Shown here: positions 8,789 to 16,814 of the stretch, one piece after another
Numbering within the stretch: the stretch's first letter is position 1
Layout of the letters: every line of letters begins with the position of its first letter
DNA from: Methanobacteriota archaeon
Lineage (GTDB): Archaea; Thermoplasmatota; Thermoplasmata; Thermoplasmatales; GCA-001856825
DNA length: 64,000 nucleotides
Assembly (NCBI GenBank): GCA_017857235.1
Contig: JAFMDN010000001.1
Coordinates: 24,886 to 88,885 of the forward strand
Reading direction: 5' to 3'
Made by a program: the position numbers and the translations under genes
The notes under the pieces: model-generated
Database searches by the model: none
What the model was told of the DNA's origin: nothing
The model's input: the letters and a program-made list of their open reading frames with translations, nothing else

Positions 8789-10009
8789 TCAGAATTCAAA
8801 AATTTCTCCGTTCTTCGGAAGGAGAACTTTTGCTCCTGTAATTTCCTTAGCAAGTTCTTCCCTCTTCTCTCCATGCATAAGGATTACTGTAGATGGCCGG
8901 CAACCCTCAATGAAATTTAATAGCTCTCTGTGCCCTGAATGGGCTGAAAAATCGAAGAACCTAACATCCATTTTAACTTTTGTAATCACTCCCGCCAGAT
9001 CTATATTTCCAGTTTCCAATAACATCCTTCCGTTAGTATCCTCCACTTGATAACCTGTGAGGAACAGACCATGCTTTGGATCATTAAGCTGAGATATGTA
9101 GTTTAAAACCGGGCCACCATCAAGCATCCCACTTGTTGTGATTATTACGTTACCCTCCATGGCCTTTTCCCTATCATAGTTATTTCGAATTTGCCTTATT
9201 CTTTTAAGCATTTTCTTGTATCTTGGGAAATTCTTAATATATTTTGGGTGGTTCAGAAGGACATTACTTACGCTTCTCGACATTCCATCCATCCAAATTT
9301 CGAAATCTGTATTTTCTAAGACCATTAAAAGTTCTTGAGCCCTTCCTGTTGCAAAAGCCGGAACGACAGCCACCCCTCCCCTTTCATTTACCTCCTTTAT
9401 GGAATTAATGAAATTTTCTTCTACATCCTTTCTAGGGGGATGCTCTTTTCCAGCATAGGTACTTTCAACTATTAGAACATCTGTATCTATAGATTTGATC
9501 CCGGTTAAAAGATGTGTATCTATGCTTTGAATATCTCCAGTAAACAGTACTTTTTTATCGTTCTGTATCAAATACATTCCACTACCTGGTAGATGGCCAG
9601 TATTGTGAACTGAAATTGTTACATCCTTGAACTCTACAACATCCCCATACTCTATTGGTGTGAAGGCTTCTATTATATTATCCACATCTATCCTCTCATA
9701 AGGCAAAGATGTACTCTCTATTGTAGATATTTTTACCGTATCGTATAGTAAAATTGGTGTTACTGCTAAAGTTGGAGGTGTTCCATAAACATTAGTAGGA
9801 GATGATTTAGCTAACCATGGCACCATTCCGACGTGATCAAGATGACTGTGAGTAAGAAATACTGCATCTACCTTCGGTGCAAATGCGGGAAACTGTGGTG
9901 GCTTCGTAGGATTAATACCATAATCAAACAAAAATTTGTGAATTGAGGCGTCCAGAACGAAACCTAACCTCCCTACCTCGTTCCCTCCACCCAAAAATTG
10001 ACCTTTCAT
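8789..10009 (-). CDS. Beta-CASP metallo-beta-lactamase ribonuclease (aCPSF2-like)
   Basis: 406 aa. Metallo-beta-lactamase motif HSHLDHVG (about residues 54-61), GTGHLPGSGMY, LFTGDIQ and a C-terminal FSAHSGHRELLNF/ILMHGE RNA-specificity segment. Length of about 400 aa without N-terminal KH domains fits archaeal aCPSF2 rather than aCPSF1 (about 630 aa). Such enzymes cut or trim RNA 3' ends; aCPSF1 is the known archaeal terminator factor and aCPSF2 is less well understood. Its ATG overlaps the phosphorylase stop (10006-10009), and the regulator gene follows after 2 bp. Confidence 0.85.
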   Translation of the reverse strand: MKGQFLGGGNEVGRLGFVLDASIHKFLFDYGINPTKPPQFPAFAPKVDAVFLTHSHLDHVGMVPWLAKSSPTNVYGTPPTLAVTPILLYDTVKISTIESTSLPYERIDVDNIIEAFTPIEYGDVVEFKDVTISVHNTGHLPGSGMYLIQNDKKVLFTGDIQSIDTHLLTGIKSIDTDVLIVESTYAGKEHPPRKDVEENFINSIKEVNERGGVAVVPAFATGRAQELLMVLENTDFEIWMDGMSRSVSNVLLNHPKYIKNFPRYKKMLKRIRQIRNNYDREKAMEGNVIITTSGMLDGGPVLNYISQLNDPKHGLFLTGYQVEDTNGRMLLETGNIDLAGVITKVKMDVRFFDFSAHSGHRELLNFIEGCRPSTVILMHGEKREELAKEITGAKVLLPKNGEIFEF

Positions 10010-10779
10010 AACGACGCCTCCTCCAAACTCCTTTTACAGCTACAGCCTCTATTTTCAGGTATTTTGGGGAGTAGATTCTCTAACAACCTCATTACCTTCT
10101 CCTCGTTCTCTTTCATTACTTTAGTTACTTCTGATGCTGATACTGGTTTATCAGCCCAGACGTCAAAATCTGTAACTGTAGCCAATGTCATATAGCACAT
10201 GCCCATTTCCCTTGCTAGATTTATTTCTGGCACCAGAGTCATCCCAATTATATTCCCGATCTGCCTGAAAAATCTCGATTCAGCCCTTGTACTGAACCTC
10301 GGACCTTCTATGCAAACATATGTTGAGCCCTTTTTTATATTTATACCCATTTTTTTCCCCTCAGTATAAGCTATTTCTGATAATTCTGGACAAAATGGAT
10401 CAGCCATGGAAATGTGAACTACCTTTGGGCCATCATAGAAAGTGTAAATTCTCCCCTTTGTAAAATCAAAAAATTGATCAGGTATTACTACTGTCCCAGG
10501 TGGCAATTCTGGATCCAACGAACCTACTGCGGAAATGCTTATAACCCTTTCAATTCCCAGTTGATTAAGAGCAAATATGTTTGCCCTGTTGTTTATTTTG
10601 TGGGGTGGAATTTTGTGTGGTTTTCCATGCCTGTACAAAACAGCAACTTCCACACCGCCAATTTCTCCCACTTCAATGGGGGATGATGTTTCACCATAGG
10701 GGGTATGAATTAAAATGGACTTATATTTAGTCAGCAAGTTTCCTACTGCTGATCCACCGATTATTGCAATCTTACTCAT
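10006..10779 (-). CDS. S-methyl-5'-thioadenosine / thioinosine phosphorylase
   Basis: 257 aa, purine nucleoside phosphorylase family 2. Family stretches: IGGSAVGN at the N-terminus, TPYGETSSP, RHGKPHKIPPHKINNRANI, CIEGPRFSTRAESR and ATVTDFDVW. It cleaves methylthio-nucleosides with phosphate to base and 5-methylthioribose-1-phosphate. Sequence alone does not settle MTA versus MTI preference; the deaminase at 753-2033 makes MTI possible. It is the first gene of the minus-strand operon with aCPSF2, the HTH regulator and XPD. A C-terminal CSCKR adds two close cysteines. Confidence 0.85.
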   Translation of the reverse strand: MSKIAIIGGSAVGNLLTKYKSILIHTPYGETSSPIEVGEIGGVEVAVLYRHGKPHKIPPHKINNRANIFALNQLGIERVISISAVGSLDPELPPGTVVIPDQFFDFTKGRIYTFYDGPKVVHISMADPFCPELSEIAYTEGKKMGINIKKGSTYVCIEGPRFSTRAESRFFRQIGNIIGMTLVPEINLAREMGMCYMTLATVTDFDVWADKPVSASEVTKVMKENEEKVMRLLENLLPKIPENRGCSCKRSLEEASL

Positions 10780-10959
10780 TGAGTAGTGATATAATGATAC
10801 CTAAAATATATTTTCACGGTCATTAATCAATTAATCTAATTAATAATGAAAATTCAAAATTTATTATCGCATCAGAAATTTAATGATAGCATCTGGACCT
10901 AACTGATGATATATAAAACATAACGCAAGATTAAATATCCATAATGAATAAGGGGAAAT

Positions 10960-11193
10960 ATGGAAGGCAAATCACGTCCCCTAGGATTACTGGGTAGCAG
11001 CTTGAACAAGTACGTTTTAGTTAAAGTTAAGTGGAATCGAGAGTACAGGGGAAAACTGGATGGATACGACCAACATATGAATTTAGTGATAAAAGAGGCA
11101 GAGGAAATAATAGACAGTAAATCCAATGGAGTTTTGCCCATAGCTGTTATCAGAGGGGATGTGGTTGTATATATTTCGCCTTCGGAGGTGTAA
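10960..11193 (+). CDS. Archaeal Sm-like protein (SmAP/LSm)
   Basis: 77 aa. Sm1 motif region (LNKYVLVKVKWNREYRGKLDGYDQHMNLVI, beginning near residue 16) and Sm2 (VIRGDVVVYISP, near residue 63). SmAPs form heptameric rings that bind oligo-U RNA. It is followed after 4 bp by L37e and then purF, an arrangement common in Archaea. A GGAGGTG lies at its 3' end and serves the next gene. Confidence 0.9.
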   Translation: MEGKSRPLGLLGSSLNKYVLVKVKWNREYRGKLDGYDQHMNLVIKEAEEIIDSKSNGVLPIAVIRGDVVVYISPSEV

Positions 11194-11197
11194 ATAA

Positions 11198-11359
11198 ATG
11201 AGAGGAACTCCATCCATGGGCAAGAGGAGCAGGATAAAAGTTCATATAAAATGCAGGAGGTGCGGACATCACGCATACAATGTTCAGAAAAAGAGGTGTG
11301 CACACTGTGGATATCCTGCCCCTAGAATTAGAGAATATAGCTGGGCAAAAAGTAAGTGA
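11198..11359 (+). CDS. rpl37e: 50S ribosomal protein L37e
   Basis: 53-aa gene that falls under common ORF length cut-offs. The translation begins [12 protein letters not shown] and contains two CxxC zinc knuckles (CRRC at 19-22, CAHC at 34-37) ending in REYSWAKSK, the L37e pattern. ATG 11198 has GGAGGTG at 11184-11190 with a 7-base spacer. The TGA at 11357-11359 lies about 53 bp inside the predicted purF reading frame. Confidence 0.92.
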   Translation: MRGTPSMGKRSRIKVHIKCRRCGHHAYNVQKKRCAHCGYPAPRIREYSWAKSK

Positions 11360-12728
11360 TAAATGTGGAGTAGTTGCGCTATTAGAAGACAGTGGGGTAG
11401 AATATAGATTAATCCAGTCCCTGAGGATCCTGCAGCATAGGGGTCAGGAATCTGCTGGTATTTGTATTTACAATGGTAAGAATTTAAAGGTCTATAAAGG
11501 GATGGGTCTTGTCAGGGAAGTATTTTCTCAGATAAAGATAGATCAAACAGGGGATAGGGGAATTGGACACATCAGGTACAGCACTGCTGGTTCTTCCGTA
11601 ATAGATAATGCACAACCTATATTTTCTAGGGTTGGAAAATATGAGATAGCAATGGGCCACAATGGAGAAATAGTAAATGCAGAAGAGATCAGGAATGAAC
11701 TTGAATCTAAAGGTTATTCATTCAATACTACATCAGATACTGAAGTAATCTTGAGGCTACTTGCTATAAATCTCGCAAGGGGGGAGGATATAATAGATGC
11801 AATGAAACTAACATTCAGTAAAATTAGAGGTGCATATTCCCTAGTTATAATGATAAATGAAAGGGTTTTTGGTGTTAGGGATCCCAATGCTATTAGGCCC
11901 CTGGCAATTGGAAAAACTAAAAAAGGTTTTGGAATTGCATCTGAAAACGTTGTATTTGAACAACTTGGAGGTAAAATTATTAGAGATTTCTATCCTGGTG
12001 AAATTATTGAGTTGACGGAGAATGGTTATAAAAGTTATAGGTTTGGTAATGAATCCCCAGCACATTGCATGTTTGAATATGTTTATTTTGCAAGGCCTGA
12101 TTCCACAATAGATGGTAGAAACGTATTTGAAGTAAGGAAAAAAATTGGAGAAATACTTGCTAGAGAATGTCCTGCTGATGCAGATATTGTAATCCCGGTA
12201 CCTGATTCTGGGAGATCCCATGCCTTAGGGTATTCCATTGGTTCGGGAATACCTTTTGTGGAGGGTTTAATAAAAAATAGGTATGTTGATCGCACTTTTA
12301 TTATGCCAACACAAAATAAGAGGGAAGATGAACTTGATATAAAGCTCAACCCTATAAAGGAAGTTGTACAGGATAAAAGAGTTGTCCTTGTGGATGATTC
12401 AATTGTACGCGGGAATACAATGAGGAAGATTGTTAAACTTTTAAGGGATGCCGGAGCTAAAGAAGTTCATGTAAGGGTTGGGTCCCCACCAATAAAATAT
12501 CCTTGTTATCTCGGGATAGATATGAAAACCAAGGAGCAATTCGTGGCCAAGGAAGGTAAAAGCCTTGACGAACTGGCAAAGGAATTTGGTGCTAATAGCG
12601 TTGCTTATGTTTCAATAGACGGATTGGTGGAAGCAATAGGATTTGAAAAAAATAATCTTTGCCTTGGCTGCCTCATTGGGAAATATCCAATACCAATTAC
12701 TAATTTGAATGCAAACAATTTTACCTAA
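11307..12728 (+). CDS. purF: Amidophosphoribosyltransferase
   Basis: First enzyme of de novo purine synthesis: PRPP plus glutamine to phosphoribosylamine. The catalytic N-terminal cysteine is in DKCGVVALL (codon 11364), followed by the glutaminase domain ([18 protein letters not shown]) and the phosphoribosyltransferase domain ([13 protein letters not shown]). No ATG/GTG/TTG lies between L37e's stop and this Cys. In-frame candidates are ATG 11280, GTG 11298 and GTG 11307. I choose GTG 11307 because GAGGTG (11293-11298) is 8 bases upstream; this gives a propeptide of about 19 residues, as in clostridial/Bacillus-type PurF. C-terminal [10 protein letters not shown] could be part of an Fe-S ligand set. 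Confidence 0.9.
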   Translation: MDILPLELENIAGQKVSDKCGVVALLEDSGVEYRLIQSLRILQHRGQESAGICIYNGKNLKVYKGMGLVREVFSQIKIDQTGDRGIGHIRYSTAGSSVIDNAQPIFSRVGKYEIAMGHNGEIVNAEEIRNELESKGYSFNTTSDTEVILRLLAINLARGEDIIDAMKLTFSKIRGAYSLVIMINERVFGVRDPNAIRPLAIGKTKKGFGIASENVVFEQLGGKIIRDFYPGEIIELTENGYKSYRFGNESPAHCMFEYVYFARPDSTIDGRNVFEVRKKIGEILARECPADADIVIPVPDSGRSHALGYSIGSGIPFVEGLIKNRYVDRTFIMPTQNKREDELDIKLNPIKEVVQDKRVVLVDDSIVRGNTMRKIVKLLRDAGAKEVHVRVGSPPIKYPCYLGIDMKTKEQFVAKEGKSLDELAKEFGANSVAYVSIDGLVEAIGFEKNNLCLGCLIGKYPIPITNLNANNFT

Positions 12729-13515
12729 ATTCCCGTTTTATTTTCTCTATTTTTTCTTTAGTCCTCTTGGGTATATCTGATTTAATTCCTGCCAAATCGG
12801 CTCTTGCGGCTTTCACAATGCCGTTGGCATAAACTCTGGCAATTTTTCCTGCTAGTTTCCTAGGCGCTTTATATATGTCTGGTATTTCATATATGACCCC
12901 GTGCTTTGGAGGGGTGCCCTTTCCTTTTTTAAATCTAAAAAAGGCTTTTTCTGCACCCAATATCTGTATTGCACTTGATGAACTCATAGCAATTTCTTTT
13001 ATTCCACCTGATAAACTTATGAGCCTTGCAGTAACTTTATGTCCAATGAGGGAAGACGTATTGGGAGCATTCCTTTCCACATATGCCTTAAGCATAGAAT
13101 CCAATTTGTCCCTGTAATTCAGCAAATTTTCTTCTAACTCTTGAAAGAGCTTTGTTGCTCCTGGATCTATCTTATCGGAATATTTTATCAGAGTTTCTGA
13201 TTCCACTTTTTTCAATGTCACAAAATTTATGAACTTGTCAATTTCATCAATCATTTTAACAAGCTTATCTATAATTTGGTCTTCCGTTATCTTTTCTCTC
13301 ATTATACTTTTGTTAATGGCGCTTGTAAGTTCCTTTATATTTTCCAAGTCTAAATTTTTATTGACCAGTGAATCTGTGAACACTATAGTTTCTCCATTAT
13401 ATTCAGATCTGCCTTCTCTTAATAATTCCAAATATATTTTCATAAATTCATCTTTCGATATTTTTATTTTCCTGACGCCATCACTCAATTCGTCGTAGCT
13501 AACTAGATAAAGCAT
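12721..13515 (-). CDS. Nop5/Nop56-type box C/D sRNP core protein
   Basis: 264 aa. The Nop domain is clear: SLIGHKVTARLISLSGG, then LGAEKAFFRF and GTPPKHGVIYEIP, and basic C-terminal tail. With fibrillarin and L7Ae this protein assembles box C/D sRNPs that guide 2'-O-methylation of rRNA and tRNA. It is shorter than Nop5 of many Euryarchaeota (about 370-420 aa), with a reduced N-terminal fibrillarin-binding region. Fibrillarin is not adjacent. It overlaps purF by 8 bp convergently. Confidence 0.88.
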   Translation of the reverse strand: MLYLVSYDELSDGVRKIKISKDEFMKIYLELLREGRSEYNGETIVFTDSLVNKNLDLENIKELTSAINKSIMREKITEDQIIDKLVKMIDEIDKFINFVTLKKVESETLIKYSDKIDPGATKLFQELEENLLNYRDKLDSMLKAYVERNAPNTSSLIGHKVTARLISLSGGIKEIAMSSSSAIQILGAEKAFFRFKKGKGTPPKHGVIYEIPDIYKAPRKLAGKIARVYANGIVKAARADLAGIKSDIPKRTKEKIEKIKREFR

Positions 13516-13566
13516 TCATAATCCTATTATGAATATGTTAATTAAATTTTATATCCCCATTTTTTA

Positions 13567-13584
13567 AACAAACTATCATTTGTT
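13567..13584. promoter_or_regulatory. AACAAA-N6-TTTGTT inverted repeat between nop5 and the GAF gene
   Basis: AACAAA (13567-13572) and TTTGTT (13579-13584) are perfect 6-bp arms with a 6-base spacer in the divergent intergenic region. A similar but longer repeat lies at 57019-57041. A TTTTATAC box (13658-13665) about 25 bp before the ATG at 13687 is the likely GAF-gene promoter; nop5 has GATATAAAAT near 13540-13550 on the minus strand. Function as an operator is inference. Confidence 0.3.
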
Positions 13585-13686
13585 AATTTTTAATCTGTTA
13601 AATGCTTAATTTTCGCATTCAATGAAGAAATTGCACATCCATTATGATTCCAATTAAAATTTTATACTTATAAAGAATTTACCCTA

Positions 13687-14139
13687 ATGCAACTAAAAAA
13701 ATATGATTATGATAGACTCCTGTATGAATATAGGGAGAAGTTTGACAATAAAAACCCCCTTCAATATACTGTTAATTTTTTAAGGAATAAGGTGGATAAA
13801 TATAACTGGGTTGGAATTTACATGGTAGAAGACGATGATTTGGTATTAAGAGCCTGGGATGGACCGGAAGCTACTGAGCACGTCAGGATAAAGATAGGTG
13901 AAGGAATATGTGGGCTAGCAGCTAAAGAACAATTTACAGTTGTAGTACCTGATGTATCAAAGGACAGCAGATATATTGCCTGTTTTCCCAATACAAAATC
14001 TGAGATAGTTGTACCAATTTTCAATAATGGTAAAGTAATTGGAGAAATTGATATAGACAGCGATTTAATCGATCCTTTTGACAAGAAAGACGAGCATTTC
14101 CTCGAAAGCATAGCAAACTTTTTAGGCAGTTTGTTATAA
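13687..14139 (+). CDS. GAF-domain protein, probable free methionine-(R)-sulfoxide reductase
   Basis: 150 aa, a single GAF domain. The pattern YNWVGIYMV, then GEGICGLAAKEQFTVVVPDV, YIACFPNTKSEIVVPIF and GEIDIDS is that of fRMsr enzymes, including the two cysteines in GICG (about residue 78) and IAC (about residue 99) used in catalysis. fRMsr reduces free Met-R-SO. A purely sensory GAF role cannot be excluded. First gene of a three-gene unit with rpoK and an unknown protein; probably leaderless. Confidence 0.7.
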   Translation: MQLKKYDYDRLLYEYREKFDNKNPLQYTVNFLRNKVDKYNWVGIYMVEDDDLVLRAWDGPEATEHVRIKIGEGICGLAAKEQFTVVVPDVSKDSRYIACFPNTKSEIVVPIFNNGKVIGEIDIDSDLIDPFDKKDEHFLESIANFLGSLL

Positions 14140-14199
14140 GTGTCAATGTTGACTGCAGATTCGATTGACCTAATGAATAATTTTGGAGGTAATGCTCAT

Positions 14200-14394
14200 A
14201 TGATTGTTAAAAAATATACTAAATATGAGAAAGCTAGAATTATAGGTGCAAGGGCTCTCCAGATATCAATGGGGGCCCCAATTCTGGTTGACATTCCAAA
14301 GGATATAATTGACCCTGTAAAAATTGCCTTAATAGAACTTGAGAATGATGCAATTCCCATGACTGTTAAGCGCAAGAAGAGGTCAACAGTATGA
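14200..14394 (+). CDS. rpoK: DNA-directed RNA polymerase subunit K
   Basis: 64 aa, orthologue of bacterial omega and eukaryotic Rpb6. The signature [21 protein letters not shown] occupies residues 6-26. The reading frame is open from 14140, but ATG 14200 has a strong Shine-Dalgarno GGAGGT (14185-14190) nine bases upstream and matches the family N-terminus, so I use it. Its stop overlaps the next gene's ATG (ATGA at 14391). Confidence 0.92.
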   Translation: MIVKKYTKYEKARIIGARALQISMGAPILVDIPKDIIDPVKIALIELENDAIPMTVKRKKRSTV

Positions 14395-14774
14395 AAAATT
14401 GGAGTGGTCATATTATTTTTCCCGATGACTTTCAGTGGAAATATCTGGAAAAGAGCTATAAAGGATTAATGGAACTATTCTTTGAAGAAACAGGAGAACT
14501 CGAGGAAGAACCAGACCATCGGGACGTTATAATATATATAAACATGGTAGATATAAAAAATAATAGAAAACCTGAAGGATATAATAGAGAGGGAAAGCTC
14601 AGGATGGTCTTTCCTTTGCATAGGAAAGAAATTACAATTTTATCGCCCTTACCTGAATCCTACGTAAGGGATGTTTCCGAATCTCTCAGCAGGTATCTTA
14701 CCAGTAAGAAAATAAAGCACAATTTGGAATTTGATTTAATGAAATACACTGAATACAGGAAAAAGAGAAAATAA
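14391..14774 (+). CDS. Unknown protein translationally coupled to rpoK
   Basis: 127-aa protein I cannot assign. It is hydrophilic, begins [16 protein letters not shown], and has an acidic stretch near residues 36-45 and a basic C-terminus ending EYRKKRK. No cysteines. The ATG overlaps rpoK's stop by 4 bp, so it is translated from the same message. Conserved linkage with an RNA polymerase subunit would hint at a transcription or translation role, but that is speculation. It is separated by 2 bp from the convergent aminotransferase stop. Confidence 0.65.
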   Translation: MKNWSGHIIFPDDFQWKYLEKSYKGLMELFFEETGELEEEPDHRDVIIYINMVDIKNNRKPEGYNREGKLRMVFPLHRKEITILSPLPESYVRDVSESLSRYLTSKKIKHNLEFDLMKYTEYRKKRK

Positions 14775-14776
14775 GT

Positions 14777-15916
14777 TTATCCCAGATATTCAAGAATTCT
14801 ATTTCCACCTTCAATTAGTTCTTCCATAGACAAAGCATATGAGATTCTAAAATTGAACTTGGAAGATGGTCCGAATGGTTCACCGGGTGTCACCAGAACT
14901 CCCTTCTTTTCTAGAAGATCGTTGCTGAATTTGTTCCCATCCATACCATTCAATAGTTTTGGAAATATATAAAAAGTTCCGCGTGGTATATTTAATTTCA
15001 ACTTTTCGCTCTTTGATAGTATCTGATAAATTTTGTTTCTCTTTTCTTGGAAGGATTCTTTCAATTTTTGAGGAAAAACCCTGTCATCCATGGCTTTCAA
15101 TGCGGCATACTGAGAAATTGATGGTGCACATGTAATTGTATGCTGCTGATAAGCATCTAAATATGGACTAAATGATTTTGGGGAGATAATATAACCTATT
15201 CTCCAGCCAGTCATTGCGTGGCTCTTTGAGAAACCATTTACGACGAATGTTAAATCTTCCATGCCTGGAAACTGCAGAATTGATTCGTGTTTCCCCTCAT
15301 ACACTATATCTTCATAAATTTCATCTGACATCACATAAATCTTCTTATCCAAGGAAATATCTGCCAATGCTTTTAACTCTTCATGGGTTGCAACCCAACC
15401 TTGTGGGTTGGCAGGGCTATTTAGGAGTAACATTTTTGTTTTGGGTGAAATCTTTTCCTTCAGATCCTCAATATCCAAGGATCCATCATCGTTTGAGTTA
15501 ACGTATACTGGCTTCCCTCCAAAAAGCTTCACAATTTCTGGATAAGATAAAAATGATGGGTCTTGGAGCAAAACCTCATCACCTGGCTCAATCACTGATC
15601 CCACTGCTATGTTAATTGCAAATTTTGCAATCGATACTATAACCTGGGATGGCAGTATTTCCTTTGAGGTCATATCTGAATATTTCTTTGCTATTTTGCT
15701 TCTCAATTCAGGAATCCCGGAAGATGGAGTATAATGAGTTTTTCCGGCCTGGGCCATTTTGAATGCATATTCTATCACTTCAATTGGTGTGGTTGGCTCA
15801 GGTTCCCCGGCTGCAAATGATATTACGCTTTTCCCTTGAGACTTTAGCTGGGAAAATTTGTTATTCAGAGAAATTGTTGCAGAGGGTGTTATGTTTTTAT
15901 ATAAGGTAGATACCAT
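14777..15916 (-). CDS. Class I/II aminotransferase (aspartate aminotransferase-like)
   Basis: 379 aa, PLP-dependent. PLP lysine in NGFSKSHAMTGWRIGY (about residue 230), NSPANPQG and SDEIYEDIVY are classical fold-type I motifs of the AspC/AroJ group. Likely transfers the amino group between aspartate or an aromatic amino acid and 2-oxoglutarate. A minus-strand TATA-like element (15936-15947) places the transcription start at or near the ATG, so the mRNA is probably leaderless. Confidence 0.85.
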   Translation of the reverse strand: MVSTLYKNITPSATISLNNKFSQLKSQGKSVISFAAGEPEPTTPIEVIEYAFKMAQAGKTHYTPSSGIPELRSKIAKKYSDMTSKEILPSQVIVSIAKFAINIAVGSVIEPGDEVLLQDPSFLSYPEIVKLFGGKPVYVNSNDDGSLDIEDLKEKISPKTKMLLLNSPANPQGWVATHEELKALADISLDKKIYVMSDEIYEDIVYEGKHESILQFPGMEDLTFVVNGFSKSHAMTGWRIGYIISPKSFSPYLDAYQQHTITCAPSISQYAALKAMDDRVFPQKLKESFQEKRNKIYQILSKSEKLKLNIPRGTFYIFPKLLNGMDGNKFSNDLLEKKGVLVTPGEPFGPSSKFNFRISYALSMEELIEGGNRILEYLG

Positions 15917-15944
15917 GGCGAATTATGTCTTCTTGATATATTTA

Positions 15945-15977
15945 AATTTACATTTTCCTTACTTCGAAATGTAAATT
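15945..15977. promoter_or_regulatory. Perfect 11-bp inverted repeat in divergent promoter region
   Basis: AATTTACATTT (15945-15955) and its exact reverse complement AAATGTAAATT (15967-15977) are separated by 11 bases, between the aminotransferase and the ABC ATPase. Arm centres are 22 bp apart, two helical turns, as expected for a dimeric DNA-binding regulator. The left arm abuts the aminotransferase TATA region. Seen directly; operator function is inference. Confidence 0.5.
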
Positions 15978-15985
15978 AATCAGGT

Positions 15986-16768
15986 ATGGTTATTGAATTA
16001 GTGGCTGTAATTGCAAAAAATCTATATAAAAAGTACGGAAACAAATTGATTCTCAATGACATAAATTTAGAGATAGTAGATGGTGACATCTTTGGCCTAC
16101 TTGGACCTAATGGTTCCGGTAAATCAACACTAATGAAAATTTTTGCAGGGACACTGAAATATGATTATGGTCAGGTGACAGTAGAATCATACGATCCAAA
16201 TAGAAATCCAATTGAAATAAGAAAAATTGTTGGTTATGTTCCTGAGACTCCAGTTTTGTATGAATCATTGACTCCGAGAGAATATTTTGAATTCATAGGT
16301 AGCATGAGGGGTCTCGACATTTCTCCAAATTTATTGGAAAAGAGGATTGACGAATTGGCATATGCCCTTGGAATTTCTGAATATATGGATAATTTTATTG
16401 GTTCCCTTTCCTTTGGTACTAAGCAGAAGGTATCTATAATTTCATCCCTACTTCACAATCCTAAAATTCTAATACTTGATGAGAGCATTAACGGCCTTGA
16501 CCCAAAATCAGCAAAGATTTTTAAGAGCCTTCTAATGGATCTTTCTAAGGAAGGAAAAATAATTATTTTCTCCACACACATATTAGAAATAGCACAGAAC
16601 ATATGCAAGAAAGTTGCAATAATGGATAAAGGCTCAGTAAAGTATACTGGGAAAATAGATGAAATTTCTTCCCAGGATAAAAACCTAGAAGAAGTTTTTC
16701 TTAAATTAACATCTTCAGAGGACATAGATCAGATAGTTAAAGCACTGAAGGAGTCTATAACTTCGTAA
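15986..16768 (+). CDS. ABC transporter ATP-binding protein, no adjacent permease
   Basis: 260 aa, with Walker A GPNGSGKST (about residues 39-47), a degenerate signature SFGTKQKV in place of LSGGQ, Walker B ILILDESINGLDP and switch histidine STHILE. This architecture is the CcmA/NatA-type ATPase of export or bacteriocin/drug systems. No permease gene lies beside it, so the partner is unknown. Neighbours are an unrelated aminotransferase and racemase. Confidence 0.8.
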   Translation: MVIELVAVIAKNLYKKYGNKLILNDINLEIVDGDIFGLLGPNGSGKSTLMKIFAGTLKYDYGQVTVESYDPNRNPIEIRKIVGYVPETPVLYESLTPREYFEFIGSMRGLDISPNLLEKRIDELAYALGISEYMDNFIGSLSFGTKQKVSIISSLLHNPKILILDESINGLDPKSAKIFKSLLMDLSKEGKIIIFSTHILEIAQNICKKVAIMDKGSVKYTGKIDEISSQDKNLEEVFLKLTSSEDIDQIVKALKESITS

Positions 16769-16814
16769 ATTAAGGTATATGGAACATTAATAAATATGTG
16801 TTTCATGTCTAAAT

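Noticed and set aside
10800-10959. AT-rich ATTAAT-type repeats before LSm, considered as an origin or operator.
   Set aside because: Short, imperfect and expected in AT-rich promoter DNA; no Orc1/Cdc6 gene or origin recognition boxes were seen.
10899-11303. 134-codon minus-strand open frame over LSm and L37e.
   Set aside because: Shadow of two recognised genes; low-complexity translation with no family features.
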